A stretch of 64,000 bases of DNA, from assembly GCF_000801295.1 (NCBI RefSeq), contig NZ_AP012978.1, forward strand, positions 992,001 through 1,056,000, read 5' to 3'. The stretch is from an endosymbiont of unidentified scaly snail isolate Monju. GTDB lineage: Bacteria; Pseudomonadota; Gammaproteobacteria; Chromatiales; Chromatiaceae. The position numbers were made by a program, and so were the translations under genes. This document shows, in pieces, positions 38,876 to 47,874 of the stretch (positions within the stretch are counted from its first letter, which is position 1; each line of letters begins with the position of its first letter). The notes beneath the pieces are model-generated. The model did not search any database and had not been told where the DNA came from. It saw nothing but the letters and a program-made list of their open reading frames with translations.

Positions 38876-40348
38876 TCACAGGAAGGCGAGGATTTCGCTC
38901 TCGATGTCCGCCTTGTCGATGACCGTTGGCTGGGCGATGGGGCGCTCGAACAGCGCGGCGATCATCGGCGGGATGGGCAGGCCGGTCTTCTCAGAGATTG
39001 CCTTCAGGGCGTCGATGTCGTGCGCGCCAGTCTTCCCGGTGAGGGCCTGGGCGATGGTCGGCGAGAACTTGGTCCATTCCGCGGTGGAATAGACGATGTC
39101 GGGCAATGCCTGGTCGCGGGCGTTGCGGTGCGCCTTCAGGCAGGTGGCGGTATGCGGGTCTATCAGATAGCCGCGCTTCTCGAAGGTCTCGCGGATGGCC
39201 GATGCCACATCTTCGTCGTTGGCATGGTCGGCGGCGAAGATGGCTTGCAGGTGCGCGGTCTCTTCCTCGCTCAACTGGTAGAAACCGTCTTCGTCCAACG
39301 CCTGCATCAGCTCGCGTGTGCGTTGCGCCCCGAACAGGTCGAACAGTACACGTTCGACATTGGACGACTTGAGGATGTCCATCGCCGGCGAGCTGGTGGT
39401 GATCACGTCACGGCCGCGCAGGTCGTAACACCCGGTCTTGATCCAGTCGGTGAGCACGTTGTTGGCGTTCGAGGAGATCAGGATCTTCTCCACCGGCAGG
39501 CCCATCTTCATGGCGTAGTAGCCGCCCAGGGCATTGCCGAAGTTGCCGCTGGGTACGTTCAGGTAGACCTTGTCACCGATGGCGATGCGCCCCTGGCGCA
39601 CCAGTTCCAGGTAGCTGTGGATATGGTAGATCTGCTGGAAGACGATGCGGCCGAAGTTGACCGAGTTGGCCGCCGACAGACGGGTGTCGCGCTCGCCCAG
39701 GGCTTGCTGGAAGCGCGTCGAGGAGAGCAATGACTTGAGGGCCGTCTGCGCGTCGTCGAAGTCGCCATGGATGCCGATGACCTTCAGGTTGGCGGCATCC
39801 TCGGTGACCATCTGCAGGCGTTGCACGTCGGAGGTGCCGCCGTCGGGATAGAGGCAGGCGACCTTGACGTTGGCCTGGTCCTTGAAGGTCTCGAGCGTGG
39901 CCGGACCGGTGTCGCCGCTGGTGGCGGCCAGGATCAGGTAGTGCTCGTCACGCGCCTGCGCCAGCCGCGAGAGCACCACGCCGAAGGGTTGCAGGGCCAT
40001 GTCCTTGAAGGCACGGGTGGGACCGTGATACAGCTCGGCGACGAACAGCTCGTCGTCCACCCTCACCACCGGCACCGGTTGCGCCGGATCGTCGAAGTCG
40101 TCGTAACGGGCCAGCGCCTCGTCGATCACCGCCGGCTCGATGTCGATGGCATAGGCGTCGAGCACGGCGCGAGCCAGGGTCTTGTAGTCGCTGTTCCGGT
40201 GGGCCTCGAGAAAGGGCAGGCCCAGCGCAGGCAGGCGTTCGGGCACGTAGAGCCCGCCGAAAGAGGCCATGGGCTCCAGCATGGCCTGCGAAAAGCTCAC
40301 GGATGCGGGTCGGTGGCCGTCGTTGCCTCGGGTTTCGATGAACTGCAT
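38876..40348 (-). CDS. thrC: threonine synthase
   Basis: A PLP enzyme of 490 residues that converts O-phosphohomoserine to threonine. The N-terminal family motif FGGLYVPERLP and the PLP-lysine segment GPTRAFKDMALQ near residue 108 are present, with the phosphate loop AATSGDTGPATL near 145 and PSGNFGNALGGYYA near 265. The length fits the long gammaproteobacterial form. It is preceded by GGGGACCACCC before the ATG at 40348. It is divergent from the SLC13 permease gene. Confidence 0.96.
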   Translation of the reverse strand: MQFIETRGNDGHRPASVSFSQAMLEPMASFGGLYVPERLPALGLPFLEAHRNSDYKTLARAVLDAYAIDIEPAVIDEALARYDDFDDPAQPVPVVRVDDELFVAELYHGPTRAFKDMALQPFGVVLSRLAQARDEHYLILAATSGDTGPATLETFKDQANVKVACLYPDGGTSDVQRLQMVTEDAANLKVIGIHGDFDDAQTALKSLLSSTRFQQALGERDTRLSAANSVNFGRIVFQQIYHIHSYLELVRQGRIAIGDKVYLNVPSGNFGNALGGYYAMKMGLPVEKILISSNANNVLTDWIKTGCYDLRGRDVITTSSPAMDILKSSNVERVLFDLFGAQRTRELMQALDEDGFYQLSEEETAHLQAIFAADHANDEDVASAIRETFEKRGYLIDPHTATCLKAHRNARDQALPDIVYSTAEWTKFSPTIAQALTGKTGAHDIDALKAISEKTGLPIPPMIAALFERPIAQPTVIDKADIESEILAFL

Positions 40349-40488
40349 GGGTGGTCCCCGTGGGTGCGAATGGCGCGGATTATACCGCCGGACCGGGGCT
40401 TTGCATTGTTTCACGCGACGATGGACAATGCGGCCGGGGGGTGACCAGGCCGGAACTTCCATCGTCCTTGCGAGGGGTGAGCACGTCG

Positions 40489-42471
40489 ATGTCAGCGCAG
40501 TCTGAAACCCAGGATCCCCGCTCCCGGTCGATCGATCGCAAGCAGGCGGTCGCGGCCCTGGTGTTTCTGCTCACCGCCCTCGGCCTGGTACCGATCGTGC
40601 CCAGCGTGGAGATTGCCTGGGTGAGCGCCATCCTGCTGTTCACCATCTACCTGTTCGCCTTCGAGGTGGTGAGCGTGGACGTGGCCGCGGTGCTGGTGAT
40701 GGTGCTGCTGGGGCTGACCTCGCTGGCCGCGCCCTTCATGGGGTTGAGCGAAGGGCTGGTGGACAACAAGCACCTGTTCGACGGTTTCGCCTCGAACGCG
40801 GTGATCTCCATCATCGCGGTGATGATCATCGGCGCGGGCCTGGACAAGACCGGGGTGATGACCAAGGTGGCCGCCTTGATCCTGCGTATCGGCGGCAAGA
40901 CCGAGGCGCGCATCATTCCCATCATCTCGGGCACCGTGGCCTTCATCTCCTCGTTCATGCAGAACGTGGGGGCGGCGGCGCTGTTCCTGCCGGTGGTTTC
41001 GCGCATCTCGGCGCGTTCCGGCCTGCCCATGTCGCGCCTGCTGATGCCCATGGGCTTCTGTGCCATTCTCGGCGGCACCGTGAGTATGGTCGGCTCCAGC
41101 CCGCTGATCCTGCTCAACGACCTGATCCTCACCTCCAACCAGGCTCTGCCACCGGATCGGCAGATGCAGGCCTGGGGCCTGTTCTCGGTGACGCCGGTCG
41201 GCGTGGCCCTGGTGCTGACGGGCATCGTGTACTTCGTGATTGCCGGACGCTACGTGCTGCCGGTGACCGAGAGCGAGTCGAGCGCCACCGGCTCGGATAC
41301 CCTGGGCTATTTTCATGATGTCTATGGCGTGGACTACAGCCTCTCCGAGGTGGTTGTGCCTGACGACAGCCCGCTGGTGGGCAAGCAGCTCGACGACATC
41401 GAGACCGACTACCGGGTGCGCGTCATTGCCCACAAGCGTCCGGGCGGCGAGGTGAACTTCGGTCCCGGCACCCTGGCGCGCGATACCGAGATCATTGCCG
41501 GGATGGTACTGGGCATCGTCGCCGACCCCAGGGACCTGGACCACTTCGTCGACAAATACGGTCTGGAGCAGCGCGACCGCCTGCGTACCTTCGCCGAGGC
41601 CCTGTCGCCGCGCAAGTCGGGTATCGCCGAGGTGGTCATCCCGCCGGGCTCGAACCTGATCGGCAAGAGTGCGCGTGATGTCTGGATGCGCAAGACCTAC
41701 GGCCTGGCCATGGTCGGCCTGCACCGCAACGGCAAGACCCTGCGTGAGGGGGATGATATCCGCAACATGCCCTTCCAGGCCGGCGACACCCTGGTGGTAC
41801 ACACACCCTGGAACGTGCTCGAGCGCATCGAGAAGGACCGCAATTTCCTGGTGGTGACCACCGAGTATCCGCGCGAGGAGAAGCTGCGCCCGCACAAGGT
41901 GCGCTGGGCGGCGCTGTTCTTCTTCGTGGCGCTGAGCATGGTCCTGTTCACCGATATCCGCCTGTCGGTGGCGCTGCTCACCGGGGCGGTGGGCATGGTG
42001 CTCTCGGGGGTGCTCAAGATCGACGAGGCCTACCAGGCGGTGAGCTGGAAGACTATGTTCCTGCTCGCCTCGCTGATTCCACTGGGCCTGGCGGTGGAGA
42101 CCTCGGGCACCGCGCGCTGGATCGCCCAGGAGGTCGTCGGCCTGGTCGGCGATGCCGGGCCCTGGGTGATCCAGACGGCCATCGCCGCGCTGGCCACCTT
42201 TTTCACCCTGGTGATGTCCAACGTCGGCGCCACCGTGCTGCTGGTGCCGTTGGCGGTCAATATCGCCATCCAGGTGGATGCCGACCCGGCGGTCTACGCG
42301 CTCACCGTGGCGATCGCCACCTCCAATTCCTTCCTGATTCCCACTCACCAGGTCAATGCTCTCATCATGGGGCCGGCCGGCTACCGCGTACCCGACTTCA
42401 TGCGTGCCGGCGGCATCATGACGGTGCTGTTTCTGGTAGTGATGATGGTGATGATGAACCTGATGTTCTGA
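40489..42471 (+). CDS. SLC13/DASS-type permease with two RCK_C (TrkA-C) domains
   Basis: A 660-residue membrane transporter with two blocks of helices (about residues 10-260 and 465-660) separated by a soluble region with two RCK_C-like modules (YSLSEVVVPDDSPLVGKQL and IAEVVIPPGSNLIGKSARD). The architecture is that of bacterial SLC13-family permeases, some of which carry sulfate or dicarboxylates; substrate is not determined here. The motif FMQNVGAAALFLPV and the C-terminal VMSNVGATVLLVPLAVNIA are typical of the anion-binding SNT-type loops. ATG at 40489 or GTG at 40477 are possible starts. The gene ends before a strong hairpin. Confidence 0.87.
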   Translation: MSAQSETQDPRSRSIDRKQAVAALVFLLTALGLVPIVPSVEIAWVSAILLFTIYLFAFEVVSVDVAAVLVMVLLGLTSLAAPFMGLSEGLVDNKHLFDGFASNAVISIIAVMIIGAGLDKTGVMTKVAALILRIGGKTEARIIPIISGTVAFISSFMQNVGAAALFLPVVSRISARSGLPMSRLLMPMGFCAILGGTVSMVGSSPLILLNDLILTSNQALPPDRQMQAWGLFSVTPVGVALVLTGIVYFVIAGRYVLPVTESESSATGSDTLGYFHDVYGVDYSLSEVVVPDDSPLVGKQLDDIETDYRVRVIAHKRPGGEVNFGPGTLARDTEIIAGMVLGIVADPRDLDHFVDKYGLEQRDRLRTFAEALSPRKSGIAEVVIPPGSNLIGKSARDVWMRKTYGLAMVGLHRNGKTLREGDDIRNMPFQAGDTLVVHTPWNVLERIEKDRNFLVVTTEYPREEKLRPHKVRWAALFFFVALSMVLFTDIRLSVALLTGAVGMVLSGVLKIDEAYQAVSWKTMFLLASLIPLGLAVETSGTARWIAQEVVGLVGDAGPWVIQTAIAALATFFTLVMSNVGATVLLVPLAVNIAIQVDADPAVYALTVAIATSNSFLIPTHQVNALIMGPAGYRVPDFMRAGGIMTVLFLVVMMVMMNLMF

Positions 42472-42556
42472 AACCGGCGCGGCCGATCGACCGCAAGACA
42501 CCCTGCAAGGGGTCCGGAAAGAAACGCCCGGCAGGAGCGGAGTCCCAAGCTCCCAC

Positions 42557-42583
42557 CCTGACAGGGTCGCCGACCCTGTCAGG
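42557..42583. terminator. perfect 13-bp inverted repeat between convergent genes
   Basis: CCTGACAGGGTCG at 42557-42569 is followed by one base and its exact complement CGACCCTGTCAGG (42571-42583). It sits between the stops of the SLC13 gene (+) and the HPF/sigma-like gene (-), so it is probably a bidirectional terminator. There is no clear T run. Confidence 0.7.
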
Positions 42584-42616
42584 TGAACAGGCCGGGCTTC
42601 AGCCCGACAATACGGC

Positions 42617-43663
42617 TTAGCGCGCGAGCAGCGTTGGCACGTCCTGGATCCCCAGGCCCCGCTCGGCGAGGTGGTCGCGCAGGAAGCGCTCGCTCAGGGT
42701 CAGCACCTGGCGCAGTTCCTCTTCCTCGATTCCCAGGATCAGGTTGGCGACCACCTCGGGTGGCAGACCTTCCCGGTGGACCAGGGTGAGCGCACGCCGC
42801 CACAGCGAGGGCAGGGCACCCAGCAGTTCGTAACAGGCGTCGACGGCCTCGGCCTGGGCGGCTTCTTCCGGGCCGGGGATCTCGGTGTCGGCGATCAGGT
42901 CCTCGACATACAGGTCCTCGTCGGGCTGGTAGAACTCGCCGATCTCCTCCCCGACCATGTCCTCGGCCTGCTCCATGGCGTCTTCGGGGACTTCGTCTTC
43001 CAGCGAGACCAGTTGTTCATCCGCGTGCAGGCGCCGCGTCTCTTCCTCGAGGATTTCGGTGGTCACGCGGATCGCCACCCGGTACAGGCCCTCCTCGTCG
43101 TGCGGCACCTCGTCCCAGCGACGCTGGATGCGCACGTACATCTCGTCGCGCACGTCGGCCAGCGTGGGATAGTCGTCGGCCAGCAGGCCGTTGGCGCGCA
43201 AGTAGGTCAGCTCGTGGCGTAGCCAGGATTCGAGGCGTGGCAGCAGGCTGGCCAGCGAGACCTCGACCTGTTGCTGCGCCTCGGGCGTCAGCGCGTCCAG
43301 CCGGCTCTTGAGTTCGCGCAGGCGGCGCCGGCGGGCCTTGCGCTTCCAGTCGTGCTGGTGGCTGATGTGGGCGCGATGGCGTTCAGCCTGCCGCGCCAGC
43401 TCCTCCAGCGTGTTGTGCAGCGCCTTGTCCAGCAGAGGATCGCTGGACTGGGCGACCAGCACCTTGCGCGGCGGCAACTGGATGCGCGCGGTCACGCGGT
43501 GATCCAGCTTGCGTTTTTCCAGCGTCAGGCGCACGTGTGGCAAGGCATGCTCGAAGGCCTCCAGCGCGGGTTTCAGGTGGCGCTCGGCCAGGGTCTCCAC
43601 CGTGTGACGGACAGTCTCGTGGTTGTCCTTCGGCAGGTTGCGCCAGGTGATGTCGATTTTCAT
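42617..43663 (-). CDS. HPF/RaiA-like domain joined to a sigma-like region
   Basis: A 348-residue protein with two parts. Residues about 1-100 (KIDITWRNLPKDNHETVRHTV, then VRLTLEKRKLDHRVTARIQLP and DKALHNTLEELARQ) have the beta-alpha-beta-beta-beta-alpha pattern and polarity of HPF/RaiA ribosome hibernation factors. After a basic linker (WKRKARRRRLRELKSR), residues about 145-345 resemble an ECF sigma factor: a region-2-like helical part (DVRDEMYVRIQRRWDEV, GLYRVAIRVTTEILEEE), an acidic spacer, and a region-4-like helix-turn-helix (LPSLWRRALTLVHREGLPPEVV...). GGAGG precedes the ATG at 43663, which is 40 bp after a DsrC-like gene. Function unknown; it could link ribosome state to transcription (inference). 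Confidence 0.72.
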   Translation of the reverse strand: MKIDITWRNLPKDNHETVRHTVETLAERHLKPALEAFEHALPHVRLTLEKRKLDHRVTARIQLPPRKVLVAQSSDPLLDKALHNTLEELARQAERHRAHISHQHDWKRKARRRRLRELKSRLDALTPEAQQQVEVSLASLLPRLESWLRHELTYLRANGLLADDYPTLADVRDEMYVRIQRRWDEVPHDEEGLYRVAIRVTTEILEEETRRLHADEQLVSLEDEVPEDAMEQAEDMVGEEIGEFYQPDEDLYVEDLIADTEIPGPEEAAQAEAVDACYELLGALPSLWRRALTLVHREGLPPEVVANLILGIEEEELRQVLTLSERFLRDHLAERGLGIQDVPTLLAR

Positions 43664-43703
43664 GGCTGAATGCCTCCGTCGTGTTGTTGTCGTTGTGGGC
43701 GCA

Positions 43704-44234
43704 TCAGTAGGCTGTGCCGAAATGCGGGTCCACGTCGTGCCGCAGGCGGGGCAGGCCGGCGAGCAGGTGAATGGTGAATACCGGTCCGTAGGGGAACAGC
43801 TCGTAGAGGTGTTTCTTTCCTCCCTTGTCGGCAAAGGCCTTGAGCAGCACGCGATACACCCGGTAGGCGCTGGTGGCCTCGGTGGCGCTGAGCTGGCCAT
43901 ACTGGCAGGTTTCGGTCTTCTTGCCTTCCATCTCCGATTCGCACTGCGGGTCTTTCAGGCAGTCGATGTAGCGCCAGTAGGCACGCATGTCGGTGTAGCG
44001 TGGCGCGTGGGTCTCACAACAGTAAGTGTAGAAGTCGAGCAGAAAGTCAATGACTTCCCAGTGTGCCTCGGTCAACTCGATGCCGACTTCCTCGGCATTC
44101 TTGCGGATGCGATCGCGCAGTTCCTCGCGCGGGGTGTCGCGCACGATCTGTGCTGGCGGGAAGTCCGCCGGGGGCAGTACCACCGGAGCGAGTCGTGCCA
44201 GGATGCCCTCGAGTCTTTCGTCACCGGTGTTCAT
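43704..44234 (-). CDS. DsrC/TusE-family protein lacking the C-terminal cysteine (RspA-like)
   Basis: A 176-residue DsrC-related protein. The typical core is visible: RDTPREELRDRIRKNAEEVGIELTEAHWEVIDFLLDFY near residue 32-70, and LYELFPYGPVFTIHLLAGLP near 145, equivalent to the LYELFP...AGLP end of DsrC. In DsrC and TusE the chain ends a few residues later with a conserved cysteine; here it runs on as RLRHDVDPHFGTAY without one. A central insertion carries cysteines (YCCETHAP, CLKDPQCESEM, ETCQYG). DsrC-like proteins without the redox cysteine have been called RspA and proposed as regulators. GGAGG precedes the ATG. It is co-directional with the HPF/sigma-like gene. Confidence 0.75.
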   Translation of the reverse strand: MNTGDERLEGILARLAPVVLPPADFPPAQIVRDTPREELRDRIRKNAEEVGIELTEAHWEVIDFLLDFYTYCCETHAPRYTDMRAYWRYIDCLKDPQCESEMEGKKTETCQYGQLSATEATSAYRVYRVLLKAFADKGGKKHLYELFPYGPVFTIHLLAGLPRLRHDVDPHFGTAY

Positions 44235-44425
44235 GTCGGGTCCTCCATGCGTTTCGGTTTTCTTGTTCCGTCCTTCACAGTGAGGGCAGTCGGCAGCTTT
44301 TCAATGCAGGGTGAGGCCATCCGCATGGTATTGTCGTTTTCTCGCGGCGTGTCCTTGAAAGGCCGCTGGGCCGACGCCAATGAGAACGGTTCGTCCTTGC
44401 TGCTTGCACGATCTACCTTTGCCAG

Positions 44426-46117
44426 ATGACGCATGAACTGCTGTTTCACCTGATGTTGCTGCTGCTCGGCAGCGCCGGCCTGGTGGTCCTGTGCCATCGC
44501 CTGGTGCTGGCCGGGCTGGCGTTCGGCCCCTGGGGTCTGGGCCAGCTGGGCGATGCCGGAGCGATCCGCGTGCTGGCCGAGGTCGGTGTGGTGCTGCTGA
44601 TGTTCACCATCGGCCTGGAGTTCTCCCTGCCGCGTCTGCTCGCCGCGCGGCGCCTGGTGCTGGGGCTGGGTGGAAGCCAGGTGGCCCTCACCACCGCGGT
44701 GTTCGCCGGCGGCTTCATTCTTGCTGGGGTGTCGCCGGCCTTTGCGGTGATCCTGGGCGGCGCCTTCGCCATGTCCTCGACCGCCATCGCGCTCAAGCAG
44801 CTCGGTGAGCAGGGGGAGCTGCGCACCGTGCACGGTCAGGCCGCCACGGCGGTGCTGCTGTTCCAGGACATCGCCGCGGTGCCCTTTCTGGTACTGCTGC
44901 CGCTGCTGGGGAATGATGGCGGCTCCTTCGGCAGCCCGCTGGGCATCACCCTGGTCAAGGCCCTGCTGGTATTCGTTACGCTGGCGGTGCTGGGGCGCAA
45001 GCTGTTGCCGCGCATTCTGCACTGGGTGGCCGATACCCACTCGCTCGAGCTGTTCATGCTGACGGTGCTGTCGCTGGCACTGGCGGCGGCGGACCTGTCC
45101 ATGGTCGCCGGCCTGTCGGCCACCCTGGGTGCCTTCATGGCCGGCATGCTGCTGGGCGAGACGCATTTCCGGCATCAGGTGGAGGCCGATATCCGACCCT
45201 TCCGCGATCTCATGCTGGGGGTGTTCTTCATCAGTATCGGCATGCAGCTCGATCCGGGCATCCTGCTGCGCCAGCCCCTGTGGGTGCTGGCGGTGGTGAC
45301 CGGGTTGGTACTGCTCAAGGGGCTGTTGATCTGGGTGCTGGTCCGGCTGTTCGGGCATGCGTCTGACGATGCGCTGCGGGTCGCGGCAGTGCTGGCACAT
45401 GGTGGCGAGTTCGGCCTGTTGCTGGTTTCTCAGGTGATGCTGCTGGCGTTGGTGGACAGCGTGCTGCTGCAACCGGTGCTGGCGGGACTGATCCTCAGTA
45501 TGCTGCTCGCGCCCTTGCTGATCCGTTTCAACGGCCGTCTGGTCAGGCGTCGCGGCAGCGCCTATCTCCCGGGCGAGCCGGAAAATCTGCCGGAGAGGGT
45601 GGGCGAACTGCACGATCACGCGGTGATCTGCGGCTACGGCGCGCTGGGGCAGGGTGTGGCCGCGGTGCTCGAGGAGCGCAACGTGCCGGTACTGGCGATC
45701 GACCGCGATGCCCGCCTTGTGCGCGAATGCCGCGCCAACGGGCATGCAGTGCTGTTCGGGGATGCCGGCAACGCGGTCCTGCTCGAGCTGGCGAGACTGC
45801 CGCAGGCGCGGGCCTTGGCGATCACCTTCCATGATCCGCCGGCGGCGCGGCGCATCATCGCCCAGGCACGGCGCCTGCGGCCCGGGCTGCCGATACTGGT
45901 GCATACCGAGCACGGCTGGACGGGCGACGAGGAGCGCCTGCCGCCGAATGTGACCATCTTCGATTCGGTGCTCGAGAGCAGCCTGATGTATGCCCGCGCC
46001 TTGCTGCTGCTGGCGGGTGTGGACGATCAGAGCAGCGAGCGCGCGGTGGCCGAGGTGCGCGCCAGCGACTATTCCGTGTTGCGCCAGGCCGAGCCGGAAG
46101 ACGATCATGCGCTATGA
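44426..46117 (+). CDS. CPA2-family cation:proton antiporter with TrkA-N domain
   Basis: A 563-residue KefB/KefC-type antiporter. The first 380 residues contain about 12 membrane helices with FTIGLEFSLPRL and AFAMSSTAIALKQL typical of the CPA2 family. A NAD-binding TrkA-N domain follows (AVICGYGALGQGVAAVLEERNVPVLAIDRD, near residue 395), then a C-terminal tail that gates the channel. The N-terminus is short: HRLVLAGLAFGPWG lacks about eight residues usually present before LAGLAFGPWG, an in-frame loss or variant. It likely exchanges K+ or Na+ for H+. rluA starts inside its last codons. Confidence 0.9.
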   Translation: MTHELLFHLMLLLLGSAGLVVLCHRLVLAGLAFGPWGLGQLGDAGAIRVLAEVGVVLLMFTIGLEFSLPRLLAARRLVLGLGGSQVALTTAVFAGGFILAGVSPAFAVILGGAFAMSSTAIALKQLGEQGELRTVHGQAATAVLLFQDIAAVPFLVLLPLLGNDGGSFGSPLGITLVKALLVFVTLAVLGRKLLPRILHWVADTHSLELFMLTVLSLALAAADLSMVAGLSATLGAFMAGMLLGETHFRHQVEADIRPFRDLMLGVFFISIGMQLDPGILLRQPLWVLAVVTGLVLLKGLLIWVLVRLFGHASDDALRVAAVLAHGGEFGLLLVSQVMLLALVDSVLLQPVLAGLILSMLLAPLLIRFNGRLVRRRGSAYLPGEPENLPERVGELHDHAVICGYGALGQGVAAVLEERNVPVLAIDRDARLVRECRANGHAVLFGDAGNAVLLELARLPQARALAITFHDPPAARRIIAQARRLRPGLPILVHTEHGWTGDEERLPPNVTIFDSVLESSLMYARALLLLAGVDDQSSERAVAEVRASDYSVLRQAEPEDDHAL

Positions 46118-46760
46118 ACCACCGCCCGACGAAGGACTGGCGATTCACTATCGCGACGAGCACCTGCTGATCGTGGACAAGCCGGCCGGGCTGCTCAGCG
46201 TGCCCGGGCGTGGCGAGGACAAGCAGGACTGTCTCTGGAAGCGCGTGCAGCGACACTTTCCCCAGGCCCTGGTGGTGCGCCGGCTGGACATGGCGACCTC
46301 GGGGCTGGTGCTGTTTGCGCTGGATCGCGAGGCACAGGGCCGCATGGGGCAGCTGTTCGGAGAGCGTCGGGTGCACAAACGTTACGTGGCGGTGGTGGCG
46401 GGCTGCGTGATACAGGATGATGGCAAGATCGACTTGCCGCTGACCACCGACTGGCCCAACCGTCCGCGCCAGAAGGTGGATGCCCGGCTGGGCCGGCCGG
46501 CGTTCACGCACTGGCGCGTGCTGGCGCGCGATGCCGAGCATCGGTTCACCCGGGTCGAGTTGCTGCCGCTCACCGGTCGCAGCCACCAGTTGCGCGTACA
46601 CATGCTGGCGCTGGGTCACCCCATTCTGGGCGACGAGCTGTATGGCGATGCCCCGGTGCGACAGGCCGCCGCCCGGCTGCTGCTGCACGCGCAGGCGCTG
46701 GCCTTCGAGCACCCTGCCAGTGGGGAGAGGGTAGAGGTCGAGAGCCCGGTGCCTTTTTGA
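46107..46760 (+). CDS. rluA: dual-specificity pseudouridine synthase RluA
   Basis: A 217-residue pseudouridine synthase close in length and sequence to E. coli RluA, which modifies U746 of 23S rRNA and U32 of several tRNAs. The catalytic aspartate lies in VRRLDMATSGLVLFAL near residue 60. DEHLLIVDKPAGLLSVPGRG and LTGRSHQLRVHMLALGHPILGDELYG are typical family segments. ATG at 46107 overlaps the end of the antiporter gene by 11 bp, so the two are coupled. A longer frame to 45990 lies inside that gene and is rejected. Confidence 0.93.
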   Translation: MRYEPPPDEGLAIHYRDEHLLIVDKPAGLLSVPGRGEDKQDCLWKRVQRHFPQALVVRRLDMATSGLVLFALDREAQGRMGQLFGERRVHKRYVAVVAGCVIQDDGKIDLPLTTDWPNRPRQKVDARLGRPAFTHWRVLARDAEHRFTRVELLPLTGRSHQLRVHMLALGHPILGDELYGDAPVRQAAARLLLHAQALAFEHPASGERVEVESPVPF

Positions 46761-46761
46761 T

Positions 46762-46948
46762 GGTTCGCGACGAGGACGTCGCTCCTACGGGCAGGAGGCC
46801 CGTCCCCGCGCCGAACCGTCCCGGGCTGCAGGGTTCGCGGCGGGGACACCGCTCCCACAGGTGATGTAGGAGACCTGTCCCCGGGCCGAATCGTTCGCGG
46901 CGGGGACGCCGCTCTAGCGTGTAGGAGGCCCGTCCCCGGGCCGAACAG
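46762..46948. repeat. GTAGGAG/GGCGGGGACGCC palindromic repeat cluster, three to four units
   Basis: Units or part-units at 46762-46788, 46791-46858, 46865-46917 and 46919-46946 share GTAGGAGGCCCGTCCCCGGG, then CCGAACCGTTCGCGGCGGGGACGCCGCTCCTAC, with changes. Each unit is nearly self-complementary, so the cluster can form several hairpins. The same family occurs near 10746-10870 and 63726-63803. It lies between rluA and the P-loop ATPase gene. Confidence 0.88.
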
Positions 46949-47021
46949 GGGACGGCTTGGCGCCTGCGCGTCGGTGCCGGATAATGCCAGCTTCTGCATC
47001 AAGGTTCGCCCGGGGGGCACA

Positions 47022-47870
47022 GTGAAGTTCGACGTCGAGACATTCCGCCGCTGGGATCGCAAGAAGGTCACCCTTCTGGGCATGTCGGGGGTGGGCAAGA
47101 CGCACATCTCGAGCATGCTGCGTGCGCACGACTGGTTCCACTATTCGGGCGACTACCGCATCGGCACCCGCTACCTGGACGAGCCGATCCTGGACATGAT
47201 CAAGGCGCGTGCGATGGAGGTTCCCTTCCTGCGCGAACTGCTGCGCCGCGACTGGATCTACATCCGCAACAACATCAAGGTCTCGGATCTGGGGCCGGTG
47301 CTCTCTTTTGTCGGCAAGCTGGGTGATCCCGAGCGGGGTGGACTGGAGCTGGAAACGTTCCGCCGCCACCAGGCGCTGTACCGCGAGGCGGAGATCGCGG
47401 CCATGCGCGACGTGCCCGACTTCATCCGCAAGGCACAGGAGATCTACGGGTACCGGCATTTCGTCAACGATGTCGGCGGTTCGCTGTGCGAGCTGGACGA
47501 GCCGGGTATCATCGAGTTGCTCGAGGCACACACCCTGATCCTCTACATCAAGGTGACCGACGCCGAGGAGGAGCAGAAGTTGATCCGGCGTGCGCAGAGC
47601 GATCCCAAGCCACTGTACTATCGTCCCGATTTCCTGGACGAACAACTGGCTATCTACCTGCGCGAGCATGGCCTGAACTACGCGGCCGAGATGGACCCAG
47701 ACGATTTCACCCGCTGGGTGTTTCCGCGCCTGTTCCACTCGCGCATTCCACGCTACGAGGCCATCGCGAAACGTGGTTACACCGTCACCTCGCAGGAGGT
47801 GTCGGGGGTACGCGACGAGCAGGACTTCCTGGCCCTGATCGAACAGGCCATCGCGCGCGAAGCGGAGTGA
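47022..47870 (+). CDS. P-loop ATPase/nucleotide kinase-like protein, unknown role
   Basis: A 282-residue protein with a Walker A motif GMSGVGKTH near residue 20; the remainder (DWFHYSGDYRIGTRYL, RDVPDFIRKAQEIYGYRHF, FLDEQLAIYLREHGL) is not from a family I can name. No membrane segment. GTG at 47022 with CGGGGGG upstream is the preferred start; a longer frame begins at 46974 inside the repeat region. Its stop lies only 4 bp before metA, whose ribosome binding site (GGAGTGAG) is in its last codons, so the two are co-expressed. It may be a metabolite kinase or regulator near methionine synthesis (inference). Confidence 0.72.
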   Translation: MKFDVETFRRWDRKKVTLLGMSGVGKTHISSMLRAHDWFHYSGDYRIGTRYLDEPILDMIKARAMEVPFLRELLRRDWIYIRNNIKVSDLGPVLSFVGKLGDPERGGLELETFRRHQALYREAEIAAMRDVPDFIRKAQEIYGYRHFVNDVGGSLCELDEPGIIELLEAHTLILYIKVTDAEEEQKLIRRAQSDPKPLYYRPDFLDEQLAIYLREHGLNYAAEMDPDDFTRWVFPRLFHSRIPRYEAIAKRGYTVTSQEVSGVRDEQDFLALIEQAIAREAE

Positions 47871-47874
47871 GACC

